Below, piece by piece: positions 44,502 through 53,498 of a stretch of 64,000 nt of DNA (positions are counted from its first letter, which is position 1; each line of letters opens with the position of its first letter). This stretch comes from JACKBJ01 sp964549495. GTDB taxonomy: Bacteria > Chloroflexota > Anaerolineae > Epilineales > Epilineaceae. The stretch lies in NCBI GenBank assembly GCA_964549495.1, contig CAZJWJ010000010.1:12983-76982 (forward strand), in the 5' to 3' direction. The notes under the pieces are model-generated. The model was not told where the DNA came from. It did no database searches and saw nothing but the letters and a program-made list of their open reading frames with translations. The position numbers were made by a program, and so were the translations under genes.

Positions 44502-46862
44502 CTACGGTGCCACGAAAGGCAGAAAGCGCTCCTTGCGACGCAGAACCTCCTCCAGCGTGCTCGGCCACTCCTCGGCCACATGGACCCGCAGCCGGCCCGA
44601 GCGATCGGCGAGAACCAAGTCGCCAGTAGGTAGGAGCGCGGGGGCCGAACCCGATGACGTGTGGCCGAAGAAGGTCCAACTGGCACCGAAGTCCTGGGAA
44701 CGATAGAGGCTCTCGTCCGGGAAGTGATCCAGATGCAGCAGCAAGTCGGCGCCGTTCTCGCCGAAGGGGCCGAGAAGCGCTTTGAAGCGCGGGTAGCTGT
44801 CGCCTGCATTGTGCTGCACCTGCGCCCAGCTCCGCCCGAGGTCTTGTGAGCGGTAGAGCCCGCCGCCGCTGTAGGGAGCCCCCTGATTGACCGTTCCGAG
44901 ACCGCCCGCGACAAAGGCCAGCAGGACCGGCGAGCGAGCAGACGGTGTGCGGATCGTTCGAAGTGCTGCCCCCATCCATTGGTCTTCGTGCTGGCCTAAT
45001 GGAAGGTGCCCGACGGCCTGCCATGAGCGTCCGGCATCGTCGGATTGAAGCAGGTTCCCGGTGTAGATCCTGAAGGCCCACATCCGTCGATCCGTCTCGA
45101 AGTCGGGCGATAGGGCCAGCGCCGTCAGGCGGCCCATTCCTTGCCAGCTGCTCCCGCCATCCTCGGATCGCCACGCGGTGTGGGCCGGCACGCCCCAACC
45201 GCTTTCTTGGTCCGGGTCGTAGAAGGGCGTGGAGACACCATCGGCGAAGGCCAGACCGTCGGTCCCGAATCCGGGCGAGAGGTGGAGTGCCTCGATCCAG
45301 CGCGAGTCGGGACCGTATGCGGCCGGCCGCCAGACACGGCCGCCATCGGTCGAGCGATAGATGCCGCTGCCTCGGGAGGAGGCCAGCAGGGTTCGATCCC
45401 GTGCGAAATCGGGCGAGATCGCCAGGTCGCTGATCTGGTCCGAGCGAGGGATGCCGGTACTGGCCTGTTTCCAGCTGCGGCCCATGTCTTCGGTGAGCAG
45501 GAGATCGATGGGTCGATAGGAAGCTGGAAAGTCGGATAGCGCAAAGACCCGTTGCTCGTCGATAGGGAAGAGTCGTCCGAAGACCCAGCCCCAGTCATGC
45601 GGCTGGGCATCCTGGGCGGGACTGGGTGCCGGCGGCAAGACATCGCGTGCGGGCCGGGCTACGAGCTGGCCATCGTGAACGCTCAGGCGCCGGCCGTCCA
45701 GGACGGGCAAGCTGAGATCGAAGGACGGGTCGACGGGCAACTCGCCCGCGAAACGCTGCGAGTCATCCTCGAGATCGAAGGCGAAGGCTCGGTCGCCGAG
45801 GAGCAGATAGCGCAGCCCCGCATCCCGATCGATGGCCAAGCGAGGCCCGGACCACTTGCGCATGGTATAGGCGGCATCCCAGGCGTGGATGTGTTCGATC
45901 GGCTCCCCCTCACGCCAGAGCCGGCTGTCGAGGCCGGGCTTCTTGTGCATCCCATCCAGGGTCCATAGATGCCCGTCCCATGCCACCAGGTCCCAGAATC
46001 GGCCCATCACCCCCTGTTCGAGGAAGATGCGGTCCCGATCGAGGTCGTATCCCATCAGGCGCGTGCTGGTCAGGTAGGCGGGGATCTCGGAGTCGAAGGC
46101 CTGTAGGTAGAGCCAGCCGCGACTGGGGTCGAGGATTGCGCCGCGGATGTAGCCGAGGCTGGGGTCGTCGTAGGGGCGCAGCCGGTGCAGGCGACGCGCC
46201 CTGGCTGGTTCGAGCACGTGGATGTCGTCGTCGCGGAAGGCCAGCACCTGCCCGCTGCGCGGCTCGACGATGGGTGGCACCGAGATCAGACCGAAGACCA
46301 ACTCTCCTGCCTCGTCGTCGGGTGGTGGGAGGGCGATGACGGAGCGGAGTGTCAGGTTGTCCAGGTCGTAGGTATACAGGCCGCGTGCGGGCACGTCGAC
46401 GTGCAGCCGGCGGCGCTCGGGATCGATGGCGAACGGGCCGGCCGGTTCGATGGTGTCGATGAGCACTCCGAGCTTGGCCGACAGGAGTAGGATGGCCTCT
46501 CGCCCCGCACTCCGGCCCCGTGCCAGCACTTGCTCTCCTCGAGGATCGAGCGTCAGCGGGCCATCGATTTGATACGGCTGGTGGATCAACGAAGCCAGTG
46601 GGAGGCGTACGTGCTCGGTTGGCTCGGCGACCGACGACCAGGGGCTGCCACCGGCTGCCGATGGGTGGCTGGCTGTCGAATCCTCGGTGGCCGACGGCGC
46701 TCTCGGTGGATCGGTTTGACGCGAGAGATCGTCGGTCGACACTCGTCCAGAACAGGCCTCGATGGTCAGCAGCAGGACCAGGAAGGCTCGGTATCGGAGT
46801 GGGTTGGGAACCAGCCGAGGGCGAGAGAAGATCGGGATTCCGATTCCAAGGTTGTCTAGCAC
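44502..46862 (-). CDS. Secreted BNR/photosystem-assembly-like repeat lipoprotein
   Basis: A 786-residue exported protein. GTG 46862 follows GGGAGGT by six bases. FLVLLLTIEAC gives a lipobox-like Cys. The first half (to about residue 400) has propeller-like strands; the second half has sialidase/BNR-type blades with the Asp-box-like S.DGG..W pattern: YRSTDGGRVWRPA, WRSEDGGSSWQGM, LQSDDAGRSWQAV, YRSQDLGRSWAQV, YRSQDFGASWTFF. It ends RRKERFLPFVAP, a C-terminal copy of the LP motif. Such repeats occur in Vps10/BNR proteins; no sialidase active site is seen, so an enzyme function is unlikely. Confidence 0.82.
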   Translation of the reverse strand: MLDNLGIGIPIFSRPRLVPNPLRYRAFLVLLLTIEACSGRVSTDDLSRQTDPPRAPSATEDSTASHPSAAGGSPWSSVAEPTEHVRLPLASLIHQPYQIDGPLTLDPRGEQVLARGRSAGREAILLLSAKLGVLIDTIEPAGPFAIDPERRRLHVDVPARGLYTYDLDNLTLRSVIALPPPDDEAGELVFGLISVPPIVEPRSGQVLAFRDDDIHVLEPARARRLHRLRPYDDPSLGYIRGAILDPSRGWLYLQAFDSEIPAYLTSTRLMGYDLDRDRIFLEQGVMGRFWDLVAWDGHLWTLDGMHKKPGLDSRLWREGEPIEHIHAWDAAYTMRKWSGPRLAIDRDAGLRYLLLGDRAFAFDLEDDSQRFAGELPVDPSFDLSLPVLDGRRLSVHDGQLVARPARDVLPPAPSPAQDAQPHDWGWVFGRLFPIDEQRVFALSDFPASYRPIDLLLTEDMGRSWKQASTGIPRSDQISDLAISPDFARDRTLLASSRGSGIYRSTDGGRVWRPAAYGPDSRWIEALHLSPGFGTDGLAFADGVSTPFYDPDQESGWGVPAHTAWRSEDGGSSWQGMGRLTALALSPDFETDRRMWAFRIYTGNLLQSDDAGRSWQAVGHLPLGQHEDQWMGAALRTIRTPSARSPVLLAFVAGGLGTVNQGAPYSGGGLYRSQDLGRSWAQVQHNAGDSYPRFKALLGPFGENGADLLLHLDHFPDESLYRSQDFGASWTFFGHTSSGSAPALLPTGDLVLADRSGRLRVHVAEEWPSTLEEVLRRKERFLPFVAP

Positions 46863-46928
46863 GTACCACCTCCCTGCGCCACAATAGAGGTATCGACATG
46901 AACGTACCCGTCGATTGGCCGCTGCCTG

Positions 46929-47143
46929 TCAACCGCTGGGCCGATTCTCCAATGGCGAAGCCCGCGAAGCAACAGCTGGTAGCGCCAGGATCGCGCGATC
47001 CTCTAGGAAGGAGTCCGGCTCCGAAGCAAAATGGCGCAGTGCATCGCCTTCGACTTCCGCACCCAAGCCGATGGTAAAGATCGTGATGCCCGCGGCTTAG
47101 GCGTTCTCTGCTCGATCGAGGGCCACATCGACCCGCGCACGGT
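46929..47143 (-). pseudogene. Collapsed VWA domain downstream of the 47144-48679 gene
   Basis: Directly after the stop of the propeller gene, one minus-strand frame encodes RARVDVALD, then RAENA, a TAA stop, and AAGITIFTIGLGAEVEGDALRHFASEPDSF. RVDVALD is the start of a VWA domain (before the D.S.S metal site) and AAGITIFTIGLG is its last strand region, so about 100 residues between them have been lost. The relic ends with a stop at 46929. Together with the gene upstream it reconstructs a propeller-linker-LP motif-VWA protein like the intact 32747-36202 product. Confidence 0.75.
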
Positions 47144-48679
47144 TTACGTGAAAGACTCTGTCACGGCGATCGGAAGGAACAAGAGGGGGAGCACCGGCTC
47201 CGGCGTGGGGCTTGCAGTCGGTGTGGGACTCTGACCCGTCGACGAGGTTGGGGTCGGTTCTACCGGCACTGTCGACGATGGCATCGGCGATGGGGTCGGA
47301 GATGCGGTCGGTGTGGGGCTTGGCAAGCTGCCGTTGAACGTGAAGATGTCGTTGGGCATGTTGTGCCAGGGGTCGGCACAGACCTCGAAGGTCGATGCAC
47401 CGACGAGACGTGCGCCGGCCCCGTGCACCGCCCATGATCGGAATTCGGGCTCCTGGCGAAATCCCTGGGCGGCGATGATGTGCGAGCCACTCCCACTCCA
47501 CGCAAGGGATGCGATCGGCCCTCGATAGCTCGGGTAGCCCGAAGGGACGGGATTGGGACCCAGATCGATGGGGGGCTCGACCGCTACGGATGAGAGTTCG
47601 GCGAGCGCTCGCTCGTCTAGCCATTGATACAAGGACACTCGGTCCACCCCGTGAACCGCCAGCAATCCCGGATTCATCCAAGCGCGATCGATGGCCACGC
47701 CTCCGGTCATGGAGATTCCTGGAGTGGAGACCAGCCAGCTGCGACGATCTTGGACATCGACGACGTTCAGTCCGGGTTCGGCCCACCGATTCGTGATCAG
47801 GTGCCGATCATCCGGGTGCAACGTGGCATGCGTAACGGCAAGCGGATGCTCTTCGATCCCTTCATGCGTCCCACAGTCGATGGGGTAGCGGCCGATCGGA
47901 GCGATGCTGATATCCGATGCCACTCGGTCCATCGTCGACACATCGAGCGACACCACGCGACTGGAGGTCTGGATCTCGGCCGAAGCCGGCTGCTTTATCG
48001 GCACCAACACCAAGTGGGCGATCTGGCCCGAGGCATTCAAGACGATCTCCGCGGCAGGGGAAGGGAGTTCGAGGCGATCGAGCTCGGGACCGAGACGAGC
48101 CGCATGCCAGTCGATCTCTGACATCGCAAACTTGGATACGGCAAAGAACCGACCGCCTTCACAGGGTTGGTCTTGTCGGGAGTAGCTCTGCGTCGCCAGG
48201 AGCAGGAAGCGATCGTCTGGAGTCAATGCGATCCCGCCGACAGGAGTCGTCCACGGCTCGGATCGGAGCGTCATGGCTTCCCAATCGGTGCTCATGCCGT
48301 CAGGAGCGCGAAGCGCATACAAGCCATGTGTGGAGGCAGGACCCGGTACGTCCCGGTAGATCCCATTCGTTCGCTTGGCCATGATCGTGCGCAAGTCCCG
48401 CGATGCTGCGATTCGTCCAGGTGAAGAGAAGGTATCGCCCCGATACACGATCCCTGGCAAACCCATGTCGGCCACCGAAACGGCATCACAGCCCGGCCTC
48501 GAGATGGCGAGATCCTCGGTGAACAGGATCACGTCGTCCAGCCGCACTCCAGCCTCGGACGGAGAGAGCTGATTCGAAGGAGCCTCGCGTGCGCCTGAGC
48601 CGAGCACCAGAAGCCAAAGATCAAGCCCGATCAGCACGATGACCACGGCAAGTCGAACGATGAGGCGGAGCGTCTTCAC
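47144..48679 (-). CDS. Secreted propeller-like protein, truncated before a VWA domain
   Basis: A 511-residue exported protein, signal anchor LIVRLAVVIVLIGLDLWLLVLG. The body has irregular beta-propeller strands (GGIALTPDDRFLLLATQSYS; AVTHATLHPDDRHLITNRWAEPGLNVVDVQDR; SLAWSGSGSHIIAAQGF). A linker of TPTASPTPSP units leads to LLFLPIAVTESFT and the stop. In related architecture a Cys and a VWA domain follow this LP motif, and their remains are found just downstream in another frame. The present protein may still be made, but without the VWA part. GTG 48679 overlaps the stop of the small gene upstream. Confidence 0.75.
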   Translation of the reverse strand: MKTLRLIVRLAVVIVLIGLDLWLLVLGSGAREAPSNQLSPSEAGVRLDDVILFTEDLAISRPGCDAVSVADMGLPGIVYRGDTFSSPGRIAASRDLRTIMAKRTNGIYRDVPGPASTHGLYALRAPDGMSTDWEAMTLRSEPWTTPVGGIALTPDDRFLLLATQSYSRQDQPCEGGRFFAVSKFAMSEIDWHAARLGPELDRLELPSPAAEIVLNASGQIAHLVLVPIKQPASAEIQTSSRVVSLDVSTMDRVASDISIAPIGRYPIDCGTHEGIEEHPLAVTHATLHPDDRHLITNRWAEPGLNVVDVQDRRSWLVSTPGISMTGGVAIDRAWMNPGLLAVHGVDRVSLYQWLDERALAELSSVAVEPPIDLGPNPVPSGYPSYRGPIASLAWSGSGSHIIAAQGFRQEPEFRSWAVHGAGARLVGASTFEVCADPWHNMPNDIFTFNGSLPSPTPTASPTPSPMPSSTVPVEPTPTSSTGQSPTPTASPTPEPVLPLLFLPIAVTESFT

Positions 48680-48915
48680 GGGGCCCCGGCTGGCCCGTCG
48701 AACGCTGCTTGATCGTCAGCCGGATCGACTGAAGGTTCGTCGGACGTCTCAGCCCTACGAAGGGCATCGCGATCGTGAGCTTCGTCTCGCGTCCAGCGCG
48801 TAGCTGCACTGAAGCCGGGGTGATCGACCCGGATGCGATCGATCAGCCGATCCATCACCTGTTTCAGGTGATGGAGGCGCGTGGCGTCGTCGCGGGCATC
48901 CGCGTCATGGTCCAT
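48676..48915 (-). CDS. Small acidic protein, possibly coupled to the propeller gene
   Basis: A 79-residue ORF rich in Asp, Arg and Ala (DHDADARDDATRLHHLKQVMDRLIDRIRVDHPGF). Its TGA overlaps the GTG of the next gene (GTGA), the usual sign of coupling. The N-terminal 45 residues could form a helix resembling small regulators encoded ahead of secreted proteins. No strong ribosome site is visible and no family is recognised, so this is a tentative gene. Confidence 0.45.
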   Translation of the reverse strand: MDHDADARDDATRLHHLKQVMDRLIDRIRVDHPGFSAATRWTRDEAHDRDALRRAETSDEPSVDPADDQAAFDGPAGAP

Positions 48916-48940
48916 GGCATCACGGTAGCATAATGCCCGG

Positions 48941-50200
48941 CTAGATTCCGGCCAGCCGCCGTTCCAAAAGTCGCCGCTCGCCCGGGTTCGTCGCCAGCTC
49001 CAAGGCGCGGCGGTAGGCGCCTTCGGCCTCGTCCCGGCGGCCCAAGCGTTCGAGCAGATCGGCGCGGGCGGCGTGGTAGGGGTGGTAGTCGTCCAGGCCC
49101 TCGATCTGGTCCATGCGGGCCAGGCCGGCCTCCGGGCCCTCGGCCATGGCGATGGCGGCGGCGCGGTTGAGCTCGACCACCGGGCCGGGGGCGAAGCGGG
49201 CCAACCAGGCGTAGAGGCGGGCGATCTTGGGCCAGTCGGTCTGGCCGGTCTGGGCCGAGGCGGCGTGGGCGGCGGCGATGCGGGACTGGATGGTGTAGGG
49301 GCCGGCCGGCCCGTGGGCCGCGGCGGCGGCCGAGAGCGCCAGGCCCTCGGTGATGGCCTCGCGGTCCCAGAGGCTGCGGTCCTGGTCCTCCAGGCGGACC
49401 AGCTCGCCGGCGGCGTCCAGGCGGGCCGGCCGGCGGGCGTCGGTCAGGAGCATCAGGGCCAGGAGGCCCAGCACCTCCGGCTGGCGGGGCATCAGGCCGG
49501 CCAGCACGCGGGCCAGGCGGATGGCTTCCTCGCAGAGCTCGCGGCGGATCGGCGCCTCGCCGGCATGGGCCAGGTAACCTTCGTTGAAGATCAAATAGAG
49601 CGTGGCCAGTACGGCCGGCAGGCGCTCGGGCAGGCGCTTGGCCTCGGGGACCTCGTAGGCGATGCCGGCGCCGGCGATCTTGCGCTTGGCCCGCACGATG
49701 CGCTGGGCCATCGCGCTCTCCTGGACCAAGAAGGCGCGCGCCACCTCGGCCGTGGTCAAGCCGCCCAGGAGCTTGAGCGTGAGAGCCACGCGGGCCTCGA
49801 TGGCGATGGCCGGGTGGGCGCAGGTGAAGATCAGGCGCAGGCGGTCGTCGGGGATGCCCTCGGCCTCCAGCGCCGCCTGCTCCGGACCCGGTTCGCCCGG
49901 GCCGCGCAGCTGCTCTAGGCGCTCGAGGATGGTCAGCTTGCCGGCCAGGTTTTGCTCGCGGCGGACCCGGTCGATGGCCTTGTTGCGGGCCACGCGGGTG
50001 ATCCAGGCGCCCGGGTTGTCGGGGATGCCGTCGGCCGGCCAGCGCTCGAGGGCCACCACGAAGGCCTCCTGCACCGCCTCCTCGGCCTCGTCGATGCGGC
50101 CCGGGCCCAGCGCGGCCAGCAGGGTGGCGATCGCGCGTCCGGACTCCTGCCGGAACGCGCGATCGACCCGGTCGGGGACGGCCCGCGCCAGAGCGCTCAG
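48941..50200 (-). CDS. ECF sigma factor, SigJ/DUF6596 type, with non-standard start
   Basis: Sigma factor of the group with a large C-terminal TPR-like domain. The conserved N-terminal helix (FRQESGRAIATLLAALGPGRIDEAEEAVQEAFVVALERWP) lies upstream of the first ordinary start codon (GTG 50074). The frame opens after a stop at about 50213, and the only plausible initiator before it is CTG at 50200, overlapping the stop of the YCII gene. Region 2 is PDNPGAWITRVARNKAIDRVRRE, region 4 is around LGGLTTAEVARAFLVQESAMAQRIVRAKRKI, and the TPR end is YHAARADLLERLGRRDEAEGAYRRALELA. The family works with YCII-domain proteins, as encoded just upstream. Confidence 0.88.
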   Translation of the reverse strand: MSALARAVPDRVDRAFRQESGRAIATLLAALGPGRIDEAEEAVQEAFVVALERWPADGIPDNPGAWITRVARNKAIDRVRREQNLAGKLTILERLEQLRGPGEPGPEQAALEAEGIPDDRLRLIFTCAHPAIAIEARVALTLKLLGGLTTAEVARAFLVQESAMAQRIVRAKRKIAGAGIAYEVPEAKRLPERLPAVLATLYLIFNEGYLAHAGEAPIRRELCEEAIRLARVLAGLMPRQPEVLGLLALMLLTDARRPARLDAAGELVRLEDQDRSLWDREAITEGLALSAAAAAHGPAGPYTIQSRIAAAHAASAQTGQTDWPKIARLYAWLARFAPGPVVELNRAAAIAMAEGPEAGLARMDQIEGLDDYHPYHAARADLLERLGRRDEAEGAYRRALELATNPGERRLLERRLAGI

Positions 50201-50640
50201 GAGCGCCCTGCCACGCTATCGCGCGAGCGCACCCGCTCGAGCAGCTCGGCGCCGGTCAGCTCGCGGTCGAGGCCGTCGATCTCCTGGGTGCCCGAGTCCT
50301 CGACCAGCGGGCGGACCTCGATGGAGGCGCCGCGCATGGGCACCTTGCGCGTCCAGGCCAGGGCCTCGTCCAGGTCGCGGCATTCGAGGATCCAGTAGCC
50401 CATCAACTGCTCCTTGGTCTCCGCGAAGGGGCCGTCGGTGATGGTCTGCTGGCCCTCCATATCGAAGTGTACCGTCGTGGCCGTCGCCCGCTGGCGCAAG
50501 CCGTTGCCGCGCACCAGCACGCCGGCCTCCTTCAACTCCTGGTTGAAGGCGCTCATCATGTCGATCGCTTGCTGCATCTCGTCCGGGTCGATCTGCTCGA
50601 AGTCGGGTTCCTCGCCGATCAGCATCAGCATGTATTCCAT
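50197..50640 (-). CDS. YCII-related (DGPF-domain) protein
   Basis: A 147-residue protein. ATG 50640 follows AGGAGG. MEYMLMLIGEEPDFEQ starts the YCII fold; DGPFAETKEQLMGYWILECRDLDEALAWTRKVPMRGASIEVRPL is the diagnostic DGPF/ETKE segment. This family is almost always encoded next to a SigJ-type sigma factor, as here, with overlapping ends. A role in modulating the sigma factor or as a small-molecule-binding partner is assumed in the literature but not shown by the sequence. Confidence 0.92.
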   Translation of the reverse strand: MEYMLMLIGEEPDFEQIDPDEMQQAIDMMSAFNQELKEAGVLVRGNGLRQRATATTVHFDMEGQQTITDGPFAETKEQLMGYWILECRDLDEALAWTRKVPMRGASIEVRPLVEDSGTQEIDGLDRELTGAELLERVRSRDSVAGRS

Positions 50641-50815
50641 CGTCTTGCCTCCTGGGGCCGGTTCCGGCAGCGCGTCTCGCCGCCTCTCATGATAGCGACG
50701 AACGGGCGCGGCCGATTTCGACAGCCGGGACGAGATTGGCGCGAAATCGAAGACCTCGCAGCCCAATTGGGGGTGCGAGGTCAGGTATCGACTCGATGTG
50801 AGGACCGGCGAGCGG

Positions 50816-51529
50816 CTAGTTCGGCGAGCCCTTCCCGCTGAGCCATGCCGGTTTCAAGGTCGTGCGCTGGCGCGCGTTGGCGTCCGACTTGGCCGGGCGG
50901 ATGCGGAACTCGCAGTTGTCGCAGCCGTCGGGACGCCAGGCCACGCGTTCGACCTCGCCTTTCAGGGACTGCTCGATGATCCGCATGTCCATGTGGCAGA
51001 CTTCGGGGTTGCTGCAGCTGAGCTCGGCGAAGGGGCATTGGATCTCGTGCAGCACGTAGCCACCGCCGGATTCGGCATGCTCCCAGCGCATCTGGAGCCC
51101 CTCGCCGGCCAGGATGTCCACCAGGATGTCCAGGCGCGCTTCCTCGTCGGGCGCGGCGGCCAGCTCCTTGCGGCGGCGGGACAGGGCCTCCTCGGCCAGG
51201 GTGGCGAAGAGCGACTCCTTGGCCCGATGGCTGTGGATGGCAAAGATGTCCAAGATGCGCGAGGTCAGCCGCTGCACGGAATCGTTCGGCTCCGTCGAAG
51301 CCCTCGACTCCGTATCGGCGGGGGAGTGCTGCTTGATGCGATAGAGATGCGGCGGCCGGCCCCGGCCGCTTGGCACGGCGCGGACCGCCAAGACCCCCCG
51401 ATGATGCAGGTTGGTCAGGTGATGACGTGCGGTGATCGGCGCGATCCCGACGGCCTCGCCGACTTCGGCGGCGGTCGCTTCCCCGTGATCTCGCAAGTAG
51501 TCCACGATTCGGACTCTTGTGTTTGGCAT
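50816..51529 (-). CDS. HTH regulator of the SufR/COG2345 type
   Basis: A 237-residue DNA-binding regulator. The N-terminal winged helix reads RVRIVDYLRDHGEATAAEVGEAVGIAPITARHHLTNLHHRGVLAV. The C-terminal part has the Cys cluster region EIQCPFAELSCSNPEVCHMDMRIIEQSLKGEVERVAWRPDGCDNCEF, similar to SufR-like proteins that sense iron-sulfur clusters or redox state; five Cys are present here. A near-perfect minus-strand promoter lies upstream. The target genes are unknown; no suf genes are in this window. Confidence 0.8.
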   Translation of the reverse strand: MPNTRVRIVDYLRDHGEATAAEVGEAVGIAPITARHHLTNLHHRGVLAVRAVPSGRGRPPHLYRIKQHSPADTESRASTEPNDSVQRLTSRILDIFAIHSHRAKESLFATLAEEALSRRRKELAAAPDEEARLDILVDILAGEGLQMRWEHAESGGGYVLHEIQCPFAELSCSNPEVCHMDMRIIEQSLKGEVERVAWRPDGCDNCEFRIRPAKSDANARQRTTLKPAWLSGKGSPN

Positions 51530-51555
51530 GAGCGTGGGCCCCTTCCCACATCAGC

Positions 51556-51584
51556 AGCATACGATGCCGATAAGAGATTGTCAA
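51556..51584 (-). promoter_or_regulatory. Promoter of the SufR-like regulator
   Basis: On the minus strand TTGACA (51584-51579) and TATGCT (51561-51556) are 17 bases apart, 26 bases before the ATG at 51529. Autoregulation is possible but not visible. Confidence 0.75.
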
Positions 51585-51612
51585 AGCATGAATCGGGGGT
51601 TGTGCAATCGCG

Positions 51613-52494
51613 TCAGCGACGATCCGTCAAGGGCTCCGGTGAACGGAACTCCAGATCGTCCAACAAGACATGGCTGATGCTGCCGGGAAGGTGGTTCAAG
51701 GCAAAGGCGAGCTCGACCTCCTGGCCAGCGAATTCGCTCAGGTCGAGCGAGGCGGCGGTCCAGTCGAAGTCGGTCTGGTTGCAGACCTCGGCCTCGTGTT
51801 GTAGTTGGCCGGCCACGGATATGGTGAAGGCCAGGTTGCCGCACATGCGGACGCTCTCGGCCTTGATCCAGTAATGCAGCACCGGGTCGATGGTTCCGAC
51901 CACGATGGTCTGGGACAGCATGCTGTGGCCGTCGCCATGGCGGCCCAGCCAGGCGGCGAAGCTGCCGCTATGAGGCCGGTAGGGGTTGAGGTCGGAGCCG
52001 CGGAAGATCAGCTGGCCGGCCTGCGTCAGCGGCCCCGAGGTCTCGGTCCAGTCACCGTTGGGCCCCAGCTCGAAGCCCCCATTGCGCAGCCAGCTGCGGA
52101 TGGCCGGCGCCGTGGTGGGCGAGGGGCCGGCGGTCGGCTCCGGCGTGGGGGTTGATGTCGTGGTCGGGCCGGGCTCGGTCGGCTCGGCGGTGGGCAGGGT
52201 GGCGGTGGGGGGTGCCGTGGGGGCCGGAACCGTGAGCGTCACGCTGACCGGCGAGGTGGCGGTGGCGGTGATCGTGCGGGTAGGTGTGGCGGCCGGCGTC
52301 TGGCGCGGCGGGCCGGCCGTCGGCCCAGGACCTAGCGTGCCGCCGGAGAGCAGCAATGGCAGCTGGATATGGTGCCAGTCCTCGCCGGGTGACTGCATTA
52401 GACCTTCGGCGCCGGCCCGCGGCAGGGCCAGGATGCCGATGGTCAGGGTCAGCCCGAGGATGGCGATGGGTGCGAGCCAAGGCCAGGGCGTCAT
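51613..52494 (-). CDS. Secreted protein with TPT linker and carbohydrate-binding-like jelly roll
   Basis: A 293-residue exported protein starting near MTPWPWLAPIAILGLTLTIGILAL (signal). HHIQLPLLLSGGTLG carries the LP motif, then a linker of TPAATPTRTITATATSP and TSTPTPEPTAGPSP units. The domain that follows (from SWLRNGGFELGPNGDWTETSGP) has the 'nGGFE.g..gW' start, SGSFAAWLGRHGDGHSMLSQTI and ASLDLSEFAGQEVELAFAL...VLLDDLEFRS, the shape of CBM4/9-like or choice-of-anchor jelly rolls that bind sugars or act as adhesins. An upstream ATG at 52572 is possible. Confidence 0.75.
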   Translation of the reverse strand: MTPWPWLAPIAILGLTLTIGILALPRAGAEGLMQSPGEDWHHIQLPLLLSGGTLGPGPTAGPPRQTPAATPTRTITATATSPVSVTLTVPAPTAPPTATLPTAEPTEPGPTTTSTPTPEPTAGPSPTTAPAIRSWLRNGGFELGPNGDWTETSGPLTQAGQLIFRGSDLNPYRPHSGSFAAWLGRHGDGHSMLSQTIVVGTIDPVLHYWIKAESVRMCGNLAFTISVAGQLQHEAEVCNQTDFDWTAASLDLSEFAGQEVELAFALNHLPGSISHVLLDDLEFRSPEPLTDRR

Positions 52495-52639
52495 CACGAT
52501 GGACCTGTTTCGGACGCATGCGGGCTGTGGGGCAGCACCAGCCAGCATAGGGTGGCCGGCGGTGCAGGTCAAGCAGCTCGGCGCGGCATCTCGTCGAGGG
52601 GCGGCTAGCCGACCGCGGCTTTTAGGTGCTTCGAGGTCG

Positions 52640-53356
52640 TCATTCCTCGCTGGCCTGGCGCGCTTGGATCACGGCCCGCAGCTCGTTCATGAAGGTCGGG
52701 ACGGCGGTGTGTTCGGTGATGTCGATGACGATGGGCGGTGAAGCGGAGAGTCGCACCTTCGGCCCGCTCAGGTCGAGTTGGCTGTAGGCGCCGTAGATGG
52801 ATCCATAACTTCCCAGGAGATCCTCGGCTCCCTCGGCGGTCAGGAAGAAGAGCCGCTGCTCGCCGACGCTGGGTAGTGTGGGATCCAATCGCAAGCGATA
52901 GGCCGCATCGCCAAAGGCCCATGGTTTGGCCGGCGTCGGGGTGACGTAGGATGCTAGATCGACGCCGCCGGACATCGTGATGGTCGATCCAGCGGCGATG
53001 GAGACGGAGGGTTTGGCGTACAGCAGTTCGTCGACGCGGAGGTCGACGTAGCTGATCGGATATTCGAAGACCCGATAGTTGCTGATCATGCCCGCGGCGA
53101 ATTCGGCCGTCATCGTCGGTACGGCATCGGTCGGCATGCCGTACGATCTGGCTTGCCCGACGCCACCATCGCGGAGGTCCAGCACCGTGCCCAGCGCGAT
53201 CAGGTCGGAGACGCGGACCAGCTCCTGCAGGTTCGTGGGCAGAGAGATCTGGCTCGAGTGGAAGCTGCTGTCGGACCAATGCCGGTAGACGATGAAGGAG
53301 TAGAGCAGGCCGATGGCCAGCGCCAGGCTGCCGAGCACGAGGATGATCTTGCGCAT
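52640..53356 (-). CDS. Membrane-anchored exported protein of unknown function
   Basis: A 238-residue protein; ATG 53356 follows GGGAGG. MRKIILVLGSLALAIGLLYSFIVY is an N-terminal anchor. LQELVRVSDLIALGTVLDLRDGG, SYVDLRVDELLYAKPSVSIAAGSTITMSGGVD and LPSVGEQRLFFLTAEG follow a pattern seen in small exported proteins with an OB/NTR-like sandwich, broadly like the 26883-27521 product. Function not recognised. Confidence 0.65.
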   Translation of the reverse strand: MRKIILVLGSLALAIGLLYSFIVYRHWSDSSFHSSQISLPTNLQELVRVSDLIALGTVLDLRDGGVGQARSYGMPTDAVPTMTAEFAAGMISNYRVFEYPISYVDLRVDELLYAKPSVSIAAGSTITMSGGVDLASYVTPTPAKPWAFGDAAYRLRLDPTLPSVGEQRLFFLTAEGAEDLLGSYGSIYGAYSQLDLSGPKVRLSASPPIVIDITEHTAVPTFMNELRAVIQARQASEE

Positions 53357-53498
53357 GGAATCACGAACCTCCCATCCAGAATCGATTTGTAGACGATCAG
53401 CAGGAAGCATGCCGGCTGGTTGGATATCATATACTTCGGGGTGAACGTGGCGGTGCACTAGACGAGCCGAAGTGGACGAGAAACGGGAGAACCAGGTC

